Source: an uncultured Bacteroidota bacterium
GTDB lineage: Bacteria; Bacteroidota; Bacteroidia; Chitinophagales; Saprospiraceae
Length of the DNA: 35,701 bases
NCBI GenBank assembly: GCA_902609095.1
Contig: CACLQQ010000026.1
Coordinates: 1 to 35,701 of the forward strand
Direction: 5' to 3'
Shown: piece by piece, positions 1 to 6,662 of the stretch
How positions within the stretch are numbered: the stretch's first letter is position 1
Layout of the letters: every line of letters begins with the position of its first letter
Position numbers and translations under genes: made by a program
The notes under the pieces: model-generated
The model's database searches: none
Seen by the model: only the letters and a program-made list of their open reading frames with translations
What the model was told of the DNA's origin: nothing

Positions 1-111
1 TGTAGGTACCGAACTATGCTCTGCTACACCCCTCCATAAGGCACGTATTTCTTTAATATCTATAATAATTTTGAATTTTTTTGTCCTACAAAGTTCCTAC
101 TACAATAGTAC

Positions 112-140
112 AAAAAAGGTGTAACCAATGGTTACACCTT
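112..140 (-). terminator. Rho-independent terminator of tRNA-Arg
   Basis: A perfect 11-bp inverted repeat (116-126 and 130-140, core GGTGTAACC) encloses a 3-base loop. On the minus strand it is followed directly by a T run (complement of the A run at 112-117). It lies about 40 bases past the 3' end of the minus-strand tRNA, so it most likely ends that transcript. The plus-strand side lacks a good T run, so it is probably one-directional. Confidence 0.8.
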
Positions 141-181
141 GCTTTTCAACCACTTACATATGCCAATGAATGGTTATGTAG

Positions 182-255
182 TGATTCCGCCAGGATTCGA
201 ACCTGGGACCTACTGATTAGAAGTCAGTTGCTCTATCCAGCTGAGCTACGGAACC
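182..255 (-). tRNA. tRNA-Arg (anticodon TCT)
   Basis: Read on the minus strand, the sequence forms a full cloverleaf. The acceptor arm GGTTCCG pairs with CGGAATC with one G-U pair. The D arm contains AGCTCAGCTGGATAGAGC. The anticodon stem ACTGA/TCAGT encloses the loop CTTCTAA with anticodon TCT, and the T arm carries GGTTCGAATCC. The discriminator base is A, and the 3' CCA is not encoded. The anticodon reads AGA/AGG arginine codons. A promoter-like -7 box lies just upstream and a strong hairpin terminator just downstream, so it appears to be a monocistronic unit. Confidence 0.95.
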
Positions 256-268
256 TGATTTAAGGCTG

Positions 269-276
269 CAAATATA
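269..276 (-). promoter_or_regulatory. Bacteroidota-type -7 box for tRNA-Arg
   Basis: The minus strand reads TATATTTG, an exact match to the Bacteroidota sigma -7 consensus TAnnTTTG. It lies 13 bases before the mature tRNA 5' end, a sensible distance for a short tRNA leader. No clear TTG -33 element is visible at the expected distance, so this is called on the -7 box alone. Confidence 0.5.
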
Positions 277-322
277 TATCTAATTCTTACATTTAGAAAT
301 AGTATGATGGATAATTAAAAAG

Positions 323-1093
323 CTACTCTCCTACCCAGTTCGGCTTTCTCTTTTCTATGAAGGCCGTAGCACCTTCTCGGAAGTCTTTTGTTTGAGCTAA
401 ACGGCCAAATCCTTCTACCTCAGCTGTATAACCTGAGCCAGCATATCCAGCGTTGATAGCCTCAATTGCTTTTTGAATTGCCAAAGGAGCTTTCTTCGCA
501 ATTTTCTTTAAAATGGCCAATGCACTCGATACCTCTTCGTCTGCTTCGCAGATTGCATTAGCCAAACCTATACGATGAGCTTCTGTAGCGTTGATCATAT
601 CACCTGTCAAAGTTAATTCCATAGCCTTAGATTTACCTATCAACTGTGGTAATCTCTGTGTACCTCCATAACCAGGTATGATGCCCAGATTCACTTCTGG
701 CTGTCCAAACTTAGCATTGGCTCCCGCTATGCGCATATGGCAAGCCATAGCCAACTCACATCCACCACCCAAGGCGAAACCATTAACTGCAGCAATAATA
801 GGCACGTGATATTGCTCTATCACAGTGAAAATGTCTTGACCTCTCTTAGAGAGGCTCATCGCACTATCGGAGTCCAAAGTAAGAAACTCTTTGATGTCAG
901 CACCAGCAACGAAAGCCCGATCACCTGACCCAGTAATCACAATTCCTCTATATTGAAACTTCTTGATGCCAGTCGTGAATAAATTAATCAAATCAGTAAA
1001 TACTTGTACATTCAGCGCATTTAGTGATTTAGGTCTATTGATTGTAACTAATAAAAATTGGTCAATTTCTTTGAGAAGCAGAGTTTCATACAT
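323..1093 (-). CDS. Enoyl-CoA hydratase/isomerase (crotonase) family protein
   Basis: This 256-residue protein matches the usual crotonase length. The oxyanion-hole segment AGADIKEF is at 63-70 and the second oxyanion glycine lies in ALGGGCELA (107-115). Both acid/base glutamates of true enoyl-CoA hydratases are present: Glu113 in GGCELAM and Glu133 in GQPEVNLGIIPG, followed by GYGGTQRL. It is therefore probably an active hydratase that adds water to trans-2-enoyl-CoA in fatty-acid or short-chain acyl-CoA breakdown (family knowledge). The exact acyl chain cannot be read from the sequence. It starts at ATG 1093 and ends with TAG. The next upstream gene on this strand is 51 bp away and unrelated. 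No other beta-oxidation gene is nearby, so the pathway assignment stays general. Confidence 0.9.
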   Translation of the reverse strand: MYETLLLKEIDQFLLVTINRPKSLNALNVQVFTDLINLFTTGIKKFQYRGIVITGSGDRAFVAGADIKEFLTLDSDSAMSLSKRGQDIFTVIEQYHVPIIAAVNGFALGGGCELAMACHMRIAGANAKFGQPEVNLGIIPGYGGTQRLPQLIGKSKAMELTLTGDMINATEAHRIGLANAICEADEEVSSALAILKKIAKKAPLAIQKAIEAINAGYAGSGYTAEVEGFGRLAQTKDFREGATAFIEKRKPNWVGE

Positions 1094-1144
1094 ATTACCT
1101 ATTTGATTGAAAGATCTTGAAATGTGATTGATTTAACAAATGAA

Positions 1145-1813
1145 TTATTTACGCTCATAAGAATTTACAGTTCCCATTAGATCTGAAACAAGCAACATAG
1201 GATACTGACTATAAATAACCGGAAACTGATCATTTTCAAAATGATGAGATTCCCATTGACTTTTGAAGATTTTTAAAACGATTCTACAGACCTTTACAAA
1301 CCGTTCTAAAGGAGGTAAATTAGATCTTTTTTTTGCTGCTATATCATTCAGGAATTGATCAAAATCTTTCGAATCATATAGTGCATACTTATGCGGATAA
1401 CAGAAGCTCAAATATTGAAAAACAGTTGACTCATTATGATAGTGTGGCGTCTTCTTATATATAGATTCTTGACTATTCTTTTCTAACCAGTTCATATGAA
1501 ATAGAAATCGGTCCACCCTACCTGAAAAGTCCTTGTGTTCGACATACAAATCCCTGAAACTATCACGAACCATCTCTGGTCCATACGTAGCAAATGCAAT
1601 CAGTGACTCTATAGGATAGTAATTAGAGCGACTCCACAGTTGATGATCAATATTCGTAGAACGGTCTATCATAGAATTGATATCTTTAACGGTGAGATCC
1701 CAATTCGTGACATACTGTTGTTGCTGTTGATATAGATCCTCCAGAGCTTCAGCTCTTTGATCAATTCTGGACAAGTACTGGTGTATTCGTGCCTTAAGAA
1801 GTGTGAGATTCAT
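1145..1813 (-). CDS. Hypothetical protein, possibly a stand-alone McrB-type N-terminal region
   Basis: This is a 222-residue soluble protein without signal peptide or membrane segment. The N-terminus (1-45) is helical and Gln-rich. The block at 80-110, with MVRDSFRDLY and GRVDRFLFHMNWL, recalls the region that precedes the AAA+ module in some McrB-like GTPase proteins of Bacteroidota. This is a resemblance from memory and is weak. No Walker A or nuclease motif is present, so if related it is only the N-terminal part. The gene is divergent from the OmpA lipoprotein gene, with about 105 bp between them, and precedes the crotonase gene by 51 bp. The ATG at 1813 is the first start in an open frame. 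Function unknown. Confidence 0.65.
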   Translation of the reverse strand: MNLTLLKARIHQYLSRIDQRAEALEDLYQQQQQYVTNWDLTVKDINSMIDRSTNIDHQLWSRSNYYPIESLIAFATYGPEMVRDSFRDLYVEHKDFSGRVDRFLFHMNWLEKNSQESIYKKTPHYHNESTVFQYLSFCYPHKYALYDSKDFDQFLNDIAAKKRSNLPPLERFVKVCRIVLKIFKSQWESHHFENDQFPVIYSQYPMLLVSDLMGTVNSYERK

Positions 1814-1918
1814 ATCAATTCTATGTTTTTGTTATCGTAAACCATTACATACACTATGAGGGTAATCACCCTTATACCAGACTGCAAAGCAACTTAAGTT
1901 TGATCAAAAAAAGTACCC

Positions 1919-2704
1919 ATGAACAAAATACTGATCACTTTAGTGAGTATCATTCTATTAGTACCTGCTTGCCAAAATGGTAAAATCAAGCAATTAGAAC
2001 AAGATTTAGTCAATAAGGAAGACCAAATCCAACAATTAACTGATCAAATCGACCACCTACAACTGAGTAATACAAGTTTATTGGATCGTCTATCAGATAT
2101 GTCTGTAATCAATAAGACAGAGGCTAAGAGCATTCAATCATCATTAGAAAATATCAATCGTCAAAACTCATACATCCAAGACCTCAGCGATCGATTAGAG
2201 GAAAAGGATTCGATAAACTTTGCACTGGTTACTAATCTCAAGCGCTCCTTAATCGATGTAAATGACAGCGACTTAGAAATCAAGGTAAAAGGTTCTGCCG
2301 TCTATGTATCGATCTCGGATAAGCTACTCTTCCAAACAGGTTCTACCAAGGTTAATGAGGCATCCTATAATGTCTTGGCTAAAGTAGCCAGTGTCATAAA
2401 TGATCATGATCAGTTAAATGTCTTAGTAGAAGGGCACACTGACAATATTCCAATTAAGAATAATCGAGTCAAGGACAATTGGGATCTAAGTGTACTTAGG
2501 GCTACATCAATAGTAAGAGTATTACAAGAAGAGTACTACGTAAATCCTGAGCGCTTGACAGCTGCTGGTCGGTCTTCATTCATTCCAAAAATGAATAACT
2601 ATACGGATGCTGGTCGATCTAAGAATAGACGTACAGAAATTATAATGACCCCTAAGATGGATCAGTTCTTTGAGTTATTAGAAAGTCCTGAGTTAGCAGG
2701 CTGA
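1919..2704 (+). CDS. OmpA/MotB-family peptidoglycan-binding lipoprotein with coiled coil
   Basis: The 261-residue protein starts with a lipoprotein signal peptide; the lipobox-like VPAC places the lipidated cysteine at Cys18. Residues 22-100 are rich in charged residues and Leu/Ile at heptad spacing, indicating a coiled coil. An OmpA-like domain occupies about 126-246, with LLFQTGSTKV, EGHTDN (171-176), an Arg at 194 and the terminal signature KNRRTEI (236-242). It probably sits in the outer membrane, projects a stalk into the periplasm and holds peptidoglycan (inference from family). There is a longer insertion after HTDN (NIPIKNNRVKDNWDLS), as in MotB-type members. This subtype differs from the OmpA domain fused to coxB in this window. 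The gene is monocistronic and divergent from its left neighbour. Confidence 0.85.
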   Translation: MNKILITLVSIILLVPACQNGKIKQLEQDLVNKEDQIQQLTDQIDHLQLSNTSLLDRLSDMSVINKTEAKSIQSSLENINRQNSYIQDLSDRLEEKDSINFALVTNLKRSLIDVNDSDLEIKVKGSAVYVSISDKLLFQTGSTKVNEASYNVLAKVASVINDHDQLNVLVEGHTDNIPIKNNRVKDNWDLSVLRATSIVRVLQEEYYVNPERLTAAGRSSFIPKMNNYTDAGRSKNRRTEIIMTPKMDQFFELLESPELAG

Positions 2705-2720
2705 TTCGAATAAATAGTTT

Positions 2721-2807
2721 TCACTTTTTCAATAGCCTTTTAATCGTAAAGTCATAAATGGTGCTCAATCCTAAAATGGCTAAAACGATAAGAATATAAA
2801 TAATCAT
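2721..2807 (-). CDS. Candidate 28-residue single-pass membrane peptide
   Basis: The minus strand carries an ATG-to-TGA frame of 28 codons in the 213-bp gap before ung. The product begins MIIYILIVLAILGLS, a continuous hydrophobic stretch long enough to cross a membrane, and ends with a short basic tail (IKRLLKK). This layout, a helix then a positive tail, is typical of real bacterial membrane micropeptides and uncommon in random AT-rich sequence, though not impossible. The start codon lies inside one arm of the inverted repeat at 2806-2842. No homologue is recognised and no ribosome binding site is evident, which is normal for this group. It could also be chance. Confidence 0.3.
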   Translation of the reverse strand: MIIYILIVLAILGLSTIYDFTIKRLLKK

Positions 2808-2842
2808 TAGGGCATATTTTATACCATAAATATGCCCCTAAT
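2806..2842. repeat. Imperfect inverted repeat between ompA-like gene and ung
   Basis: The arms ATTAGGGCATAT (2806-2817) and ATATGCCCCTAAT (2830-2842) are complementary apart from one bulged base, with a 12-base AT-rich loop. No T run follows on either strand, so it is not a standard intrinsic terminator. It lies about 75 bp before ung and overlaps the start codon of the small minus-strand frame. An operator or a translation-controlling hairpin are both possible. Confidence 0.5.
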
Positions 2843-2917
2843 AATGCACAGTATCTGCACGATAAATGTTAGCAACTAATATTATTGACAATCGTGTTTA
2901 ATCTGTAGTTTAGGAAC

Positions 2918-3595
2918 ATGAATCCTGAGCTGGTAACTATCGAGGAAAGTTGGAAGCAAGCAGTATGGGATGAATTTAAGAAGCCATACTTTGATGAGAT
3001 CAAGACAGGAATAGAGCTATCTAAGTCTCAAGGAAAGGCAGTATACCCTCCTGGTGGATTGATTTTCAATGCCTTTCAGTTAACCCCCATTGATCAGGTT
3101 AAGGTTGTAATTATAGGTCAAGATCCTTATCATGGGCCAGGTGAAGCTATGGGTTTGAGTTTCTCAGTACCTAAAGGTGTCAGAGTTCCTCCATCCCTTA
3201 GAAATATTTACAAGGAACTATACTCTGACACTGGGATTGCTATACCAAATCATGGAGATCTCTCCTCCTGGGCAAAGCAAGGAGTACTATTACTCAATGC
3301 CATGCTGACTGTAGAACACAAATCACCAGGGTCTCATAAAAAGATCGGCTGGCAACAATTCACCGATGCAGTAATATCAAAGATATCAGAATCAAGAACT
3401 GGAGTTATATTCCTATTGTGGGGACGATTTGCTCAGCACAAAGTGGATCTGATCGATGCGAATCGCCATCATATCTTAACCGCAGCACATCCTTCTCCTT
3501 TAGCAAGAAATGCTTTTTCTGGATGCAAACACTTCTCTAAAACAAATGATCTTCTCATTAAACAAAATAGGTCACCTATCAATTGGTCATTGTAA
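2918..3595 (+). CDS. ung: Uracil-DNA glycosylase, family 1
   Basis: The 225-residue protein has every family-1 UDG motif: the water-activating loop GQDPYHGP (67-74, catalytic Asp69), VPPSLRNIYKEL (90-101), the uracil-specificity segment LLLNAMLTV (124-132) and the Leu intercalation loop HPSPLA (191-196, catalytic His191). It removes uracil from DNA to start base excision repair in the cytoplasm. Length equals that of typical bacterial Ung. The ATG at 2918 follows a promoter-like TAGTTTAG (one mismatch to TAnnTTTG) with a TTG 18 bases further upstream, which would give an almost leaderless mRNA; this is suggestive only. The DUF423 gene follows 11 bp after the stop and is probably co-transcribed. 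Confidence 0.97.
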   Translation: MNPELVTIEESWKQAVWDEFKKPYFDEIKTGIELSKSQGKAVYPPGGLIFNAFQLTPIDQVKVVIIGQDPYHGPGEAMGLSFSVPKGVRVPPSLRNIYKELYSDTGIAIPNHGDLSSWAKQGVLLLNAMLTVEHKSPGSHKKIGWQQFTDAVISKISESRTGVIFLLWGRFAQHKVDLIDANRHHILTAAHPSPLARNAFSGCKHFSKTNDLLIKQNRSPINWSL

Positions 3596-3606
3596 GAAAT
3601 AGAGCA

Positions 3607-3999
3607 ATGAATAAACAAGAGACTTTTGCAGGTGCATTTATGTTTTCGTTAGCCATCGCAGTAGTTCTGGGAGCTTTTGGTACTCATGTTTTAGAAGCTC
3701 ACATTTCTGCTAAGTATATCGACATCTATGAAACAGCTAGCTTCTATCACTTTGTACATAGCATTGGAGGATTGATTGTTATACAATATCTAAAGAGCAA
3801 CGCACCTAATAAGATTAAAACCATCTCCATCATATTTCTCTTAGGTATACTCTTATTCAGTGGCTCACTTTATATATTATCCATTCATGAGATTTTCTCA
3901 GCACCTGGTCTAAGGAAACTTGGAGCCATTACTCCGATCGGAGGTCTTTTATTCATCATAGCGTGGAGCTATGCGGGATGGCTTATAGTTAAGAAGTAA
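3607..3999 (+). CDS. DUF423 family small integral membrane protein
   Basis: The start chosen is ATG 3607 (130 residues, beginning MNKQETFAGA); an in-frame upstream start at 3583 would overlap the end of ung and add eight polar residues not seen in this family. Four hydrophobic segments are visible, including AFMFSLAIAVVLGAFGTHVL with the family's LGAFGxH signature near the first helix and a final GGLLFIIAWSYAGWLIV. DUF423 proteins (YgdD type) are inner-membrane proteins of about 120-130 residues without a settled function. Position directly behind ung suggests co-transcription but no obvious functional link. Confidence 0.85.
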   Translation: MNKQETFAGAFMFSLAIAVVLGAFGTHVLEAHISAKYIDIYETASFYHFVHSIGGLIVIQYLKSNAPNKIKTISIIFLLGILLFSGSLYILSIHEIFSAPGLRKLGAITPIGGLLFIIAWSYAGWLIVKK

Positions 4000-4117
4000 G
4001 ACTTATTACATTTTCCTTAATGATGCATTAACTCTATTTAACATCTCTGCAAAGTCATAGTATAAACTGATCAGTAGCACATTACTTAACGTAGGATACT
4101 ACACTAAATCAGATACT

Positions 4118-4793
4118 ATGATAAAGAATATCACAATAGTAGGACTCCTAATTAATAACCGCACATCTAAGTGCACAGTACTCAGTTGGAGTAAAATCAG
4201 AAGTTACCATAAACAAGACCTCCATATTAGAATCTGTAGAACCAGTTAGTGATTTAAACTCATATGTTACATCGTATCAGATAGGAATAGTCGGTCAATA
4301 TGACATTACCAATGAATTGAGCTTACACAGTGGACCCAATTATACGGATCGTAGATCCGATATAGGAATTGAAACTAATATCAATATTCTTGGGATAGAT
4401 TTACCTATAGCTGTCTCTAATCATATTAGCTTAAAGAGTATTGATATACCACTATCTGTGGGCTACAATGTCAAACAAGATAAGAGTACCATCTATCCTC
4501 ACGTAGGACTATTAAGTTCATTTATCCAGACTGGAATTATTATTCCGTAGGTCAGATCAATCATAGATTTCAAAATAGCTCATATTGAGCTACCTACAAA
4601 ACAATTAAACTTGAAAGTGTTCTATGGTATAGCCTGCATAGGTTATTACTATCAGATAGGTGCTGATAGTTAGCTATTCGGTGAAGCACAATATAATCAT
4701 GCACTTGAAGACGCTACAGCCCTTGGCGGATTTCAGAGCAATATCAGAAATAAAGGTTTTTCAGTAGGTATCGGCTATACAATGTCGTTTTAA
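4118..4793 (+). pseudogene. Decayed outer-membrane beta-barrel protein gene
   Basis: ATG 4118 opens a signal-peptide-like start (MIKNITIVGLLI). A +1 shift between about 4151 and 4161 leads into a frame that continues AHLSAQYSVGVKSEV, which looks like the cleavage site and first strand. The frame then runs to 4793 with alternating beta-barrel strands (YQIGIVGQYDITNELSLHSG, IDIPLSVGYNV, HVGLLSSFI) and ends GFSVGIGYTMSF with a terminal Phe, as in PorT-like 20-kDa barrels. It is interrupted by TAG at 4548-4550 and TAG at 4671-4673. One frameshift plus two nonsense codons mean no full-length product. The intact stretch 4317-4550 is only a fragment. An intact barrel gene of the same general class is at 28624-29238. 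Confidence 0.75.
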
Positions 4794-4799
4794 CCTTTT

Positions 4800-4840
4800 G
4801 GTCATCTGAGCAAAGGCTTAGATGGCCTCAGTTTTTGTTT
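4800..4840 (+). terminator. Intrinsic terminator after the beta-barrel pseudogene
   Basis: Arms GGTCATCTGAGC (4800-4811) and GCTTAGATGGCC (4816-4827) pair over all 12 positions on the plus-strand RNA when two G-U pairs are allowed, around an AAAG loop, and are followed by a T-rich tract. On the minus strand the two positions become mismatches and there is no T run, so it mainly serves the plus strand. The right arm overlaps the stop codon of the convergent CxxC-protein gene. Confidence 0.65.
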
Positions 4841-5078
4841 CATCTATGTTCTCCTCTACCTTATTACGATTCTTGTACCAAACAAAACCTATCAACCCAA
4901 TTAAGACGTAAGGTAAGGAAAGCATGTAGAGAATACCGTTATTTAAACCTTTACCAGCGGTACCGCCATTCTCTAAATTTGACTCTGCAGCAATTTTACA
5001 CATAGGACATTGAGCAGCAAGGTCAAAAGAAACAATAAGAAGAAGTAAGACTAGTGTAATAGCTATGAGATATTTCAT
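4818..5078 (-). CDS. Small CxxC membrane protein at the end of the oxidase operon
   Basis: The 86-residue product has an N-terminal hydrophobic signal segment (4-20), then AAQCPMCKIAAESN with Cys24 and Cys27 right after the predicted cleavage or membrane exit, a Gly/Asn-rich stretch (GGTAGKGLNNG), a second hydrophobic helix (49-67) and a charged tail. From memory, small proteins with this CPMC...ESNL...GGTAGKGLN...GILY pattern recur in Bacteroidota near cytochrome oxidase genes, usually as hypothetical proteins. A periplasm-facing CxxC next to a copper/heme enzyme suggests a role in copper delivery or disulfide handling; this is inference. It is the last gene of the operon, 25 bp after the DUF420 gene. 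Confidence 0.8.
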   Translation of the reverse strand: MKYLIAITLVLLLLIVSFDLAAQCPMCKIAAESNLENGGTAGKGLNNGILYMLSLPYVLIGLIGFVWYKNRNKVEENIDETKTEAI

Positions 5079-5103
5079 ATCATAAAGGTATTCTGTAAAA
5101 TAA

Positions 5104-5643
5104 TCAGTAGCAAGGAAGCAACATCAGATATATGATTGGACCAGTTAATGCCACATATAACCACAATGGATATACCCATCGAGCCATGGATTTATGCTTT
5201 TGAAATTGATTCGTAAATGCTCTGATGTAAGTGAATAATATAAATGGCAGGATAACCGCAGCCAATATTATGTGCGATATCAACAATGTGAAATATACAT
5301 ATCTAATCGCTCCTTCCTGACAATATCGCGTCTCAGGTGTCGTAATGTGGTAGACCACATAACACAATAAAAAAAGTACAGAAGTAGCTAAGGCCATGGT
5401 CATGACCTTACGATGTTGATTAGCCATACCTTTTTTGATAAACAACAATGCAACTATCAATAAAAGAGCGGTAATAGTATTTAATGTGGAGTAAAGTGGG
5501 GGAAGAAAGCTGAAATCAATTGAAGTGTCAATCTTGACACGCCTCATCATTACCACTAATAAAAAGACTGCAACAGAAGCGATCCAGCTCAGCTTATTTA
5601 ATTTCTTTTCTAATTGGATATTGGAAGTTAATATATCTGACAT
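5104..5643 (-). CDS. DUF420 / CtaM-like cytochrome oxidase assembly protein
   Basis: The 179-residue protein has five hydrophobic helices (about 17-33, 53-70, 81-99, 117-139, 158-176). Conserved DUF420 features are NQHRKVMTMAL with His77, YHITTPETRY with His99, and ISHIILAAVILPF with His124. The DUF420 family includes CtaM of Staphylococcus aureus, reported to be needed for maturation of heme-A oxidases. Its position inside a cytochrome aa3 operon fits that role, perhaps in heme A insertion; the exact step is not established here. It begins 4 bp after the end of the SCO-like gene, so translation is likely coupled. Confidence 0.85.
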   Translation of the reverse strand: MSDILTSNIQLEKKLNKLSWIASVAVFLLVVMMRRVKIDTSIDFSFLPPLYSTLNTITALLLIVALLFIKKGMANQHRKVMTMALATSVLFLLCYVVYHITTPETRYCQEGAIRYVYFTLLISHIILAAVILPFILFTYIRAFTNQFQKHKSMARWVYPLWLYVALTGPIIYLMLLPCY

Positions 5644-5647
5644 GGGG

Positions 5648-6160
5648 TTAATTTTCTAATTCTCTCCGAAGACGTATGTCTCGATGCTTAGGTAAAGGGA
5701 TCACTACAGCAAGATGCCTGATCAGTTCCTTCGAGATGTCTTCTTCTGCTCTGTATATATTACGCACAACACCGGCTGAATCGACTAATACAAATCTATG
5801 ATCAAATGACCTAAATAGACTCGAATCATTAACAAAGCGGATGTCGCGCACTTTAGTAAATAAGGACTCGTCTGAAAAACTCAAAATTTCGAAATGATCT
5901 CTATCCACAATACGATCATCAATCTCCATCAACAATCTAAGATCAACCTCTCTATTGTCGGATGCAGTATGTATCAGTGCAGCCGTTTTGTCTGATCTAA
6001 CTTTCTGTATACTTGATAAGACTTTTTGAGAGACTTTTTTAGGAGCTAATTGCTCTTGACTTTCTAATCTATACTTCAGTCCTGATTTGAGGTAGAAATA
6101 AGAACCGAGTGGCGCACCAATCAGCATCAACACTACTGCGGATGCGATGAGGTATTTCAT
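5648..6160 (-). CDS. SCO1/SenC-position protein without cysteines
   Basis: The 170-residue protein has an N-terminal membrane anchor (2-25) and a periplasmic domain. The C-terminal part, FVLVDSAGVVRNIYRAEED followed by an alpha helix, resembles the last strand-turn-helix of SCO/thioredoxin-fold copper chaperones (FVLxDxxGxIRxxY). In related Bacteroidota operons this slot between coxD and the DUF420 gene holds SCO1/SenC. However, the protein has no cysteine at all, so the copper-binding CxxxC is absent, and the conserved copper-ligand histidine is not recognisable. It is therefore either a degenerate SCO with a structural or regulatory role or an unrelated protein. The gene is intact, and the 65-bp gap before it is the largest in the operon. 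Confidence 0.6.
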   Translation of the reverse strand: MKYLIASAVVLMLIGAPLGSYFYLKSGLKYRLESQEQLAPKKVSQKVLSSIQKVRSDKTAALIHTASDNREVDLRLLMEIDDRIVDRDHFEILSFSDESLFTKVRDIRFVNDSSLFRSFDHRFVLVDSAGVVRNIYRAEEDISKELIRHLAVVIPLPKHRDIRLRRELEN

Positions 6161-6225
6161 AAGATTGTTTTATATATACCGTTAATAATTCCGATAAATA
6201 TGTAATACTAAATAGTCCGAGTTGT

Positions 6226-6639
6226 TTAGTAGTCTAAATCAGTCTCTTTTAGATTGTACATCATCCCACTCTGATCAGATAGACTACTTAAGTCTATTTC
6301 GTTTCTGTCTTGTATGGTAGTTCTATTTCCTTTCCATGCCATCCCTTCATACAGAAAGGCAATGATTGCCCATGCTAATAAAAACATAGGCAGCAATACA
6401 GACTTAACTAAGCCGGACACCTCATATTTCATGTGCATGAATTCATATACTATGAGGTATGCCTTAACTACACTGAAAATTATCATAACTCCAGCCATAA
6501 TAACAGTTGGAACATGCCAACCATCAACTATATATCCTTTACCCGCTAATGCAAAAAGAACTTCAGCGATAGTTATCACAGCTAATACAGTGATAATCTT
6601 GATAGCTACCTTTTTCGACATTTCGTAATCTTGTGCCAT
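6226..6639 (-). CDS. coxD: Cytochrome c oxidase subunit IV (prokaryotic type)
   Basis: The 137-residue protein has three transmembrane helices (about 12-33, 43-66 and 78-98), the layout of the small subunit IV found in bacterial heme-copper oxidases. The second helix contains VVKAYLIVYEFMHMKYE, matching the family's KAxLVxxxFMHLKxE signature. It has no redox cofactor and is thought to stabilise the subunit I/III core. The C-terminal 35 residues are hydrophilic and longer than in many homologues. It lies 23 bp behind coxC and continues the operon. Confidence 0.88.
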   Translation of the reverse strand: MAQDYEMSKKVAIKIITVLAVITIAEVLFALAGKGYIVDGWHVPTVIMAGVMIIFSVVKAYLIVYEFMHMKYEVSGLVKSVLLPMFLLAWAIIAFLYEGMAWKGNRTTIQDRNEIDLSSLSDQSGMMYNLKETDLDY

Positions 6640-6662
6640 TACTTTTTAATTTTCTTTTCTAA

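Noticed and set aside
1-40. tRNA-like start on the minus strand (GGGGTGTAGCAGAGC...) running off the left edge
   Set aside because: The D-arm does not pair in a normal way and lacks the conserved GG of the D-loop; the rest is outside the window, so it cannot be supported.
81-263. 60-codon plus-strand frame
   Set aside because: It is the antisense of tRNA-Arg; the SARIRTWDLLIRSQLLYPAELR stretch is the well-known false protein read through tRNA genes.
1919-2704. OmpA lipoprotein as the recent source of the OmpA domain fused to coxB
   Set aside because: The two domains belong to different subtypes: the lipoprotein has a MotB-like insertion after HTDN, the coxB domain has the shorter HTDNTG form, and the flanking residues differ.
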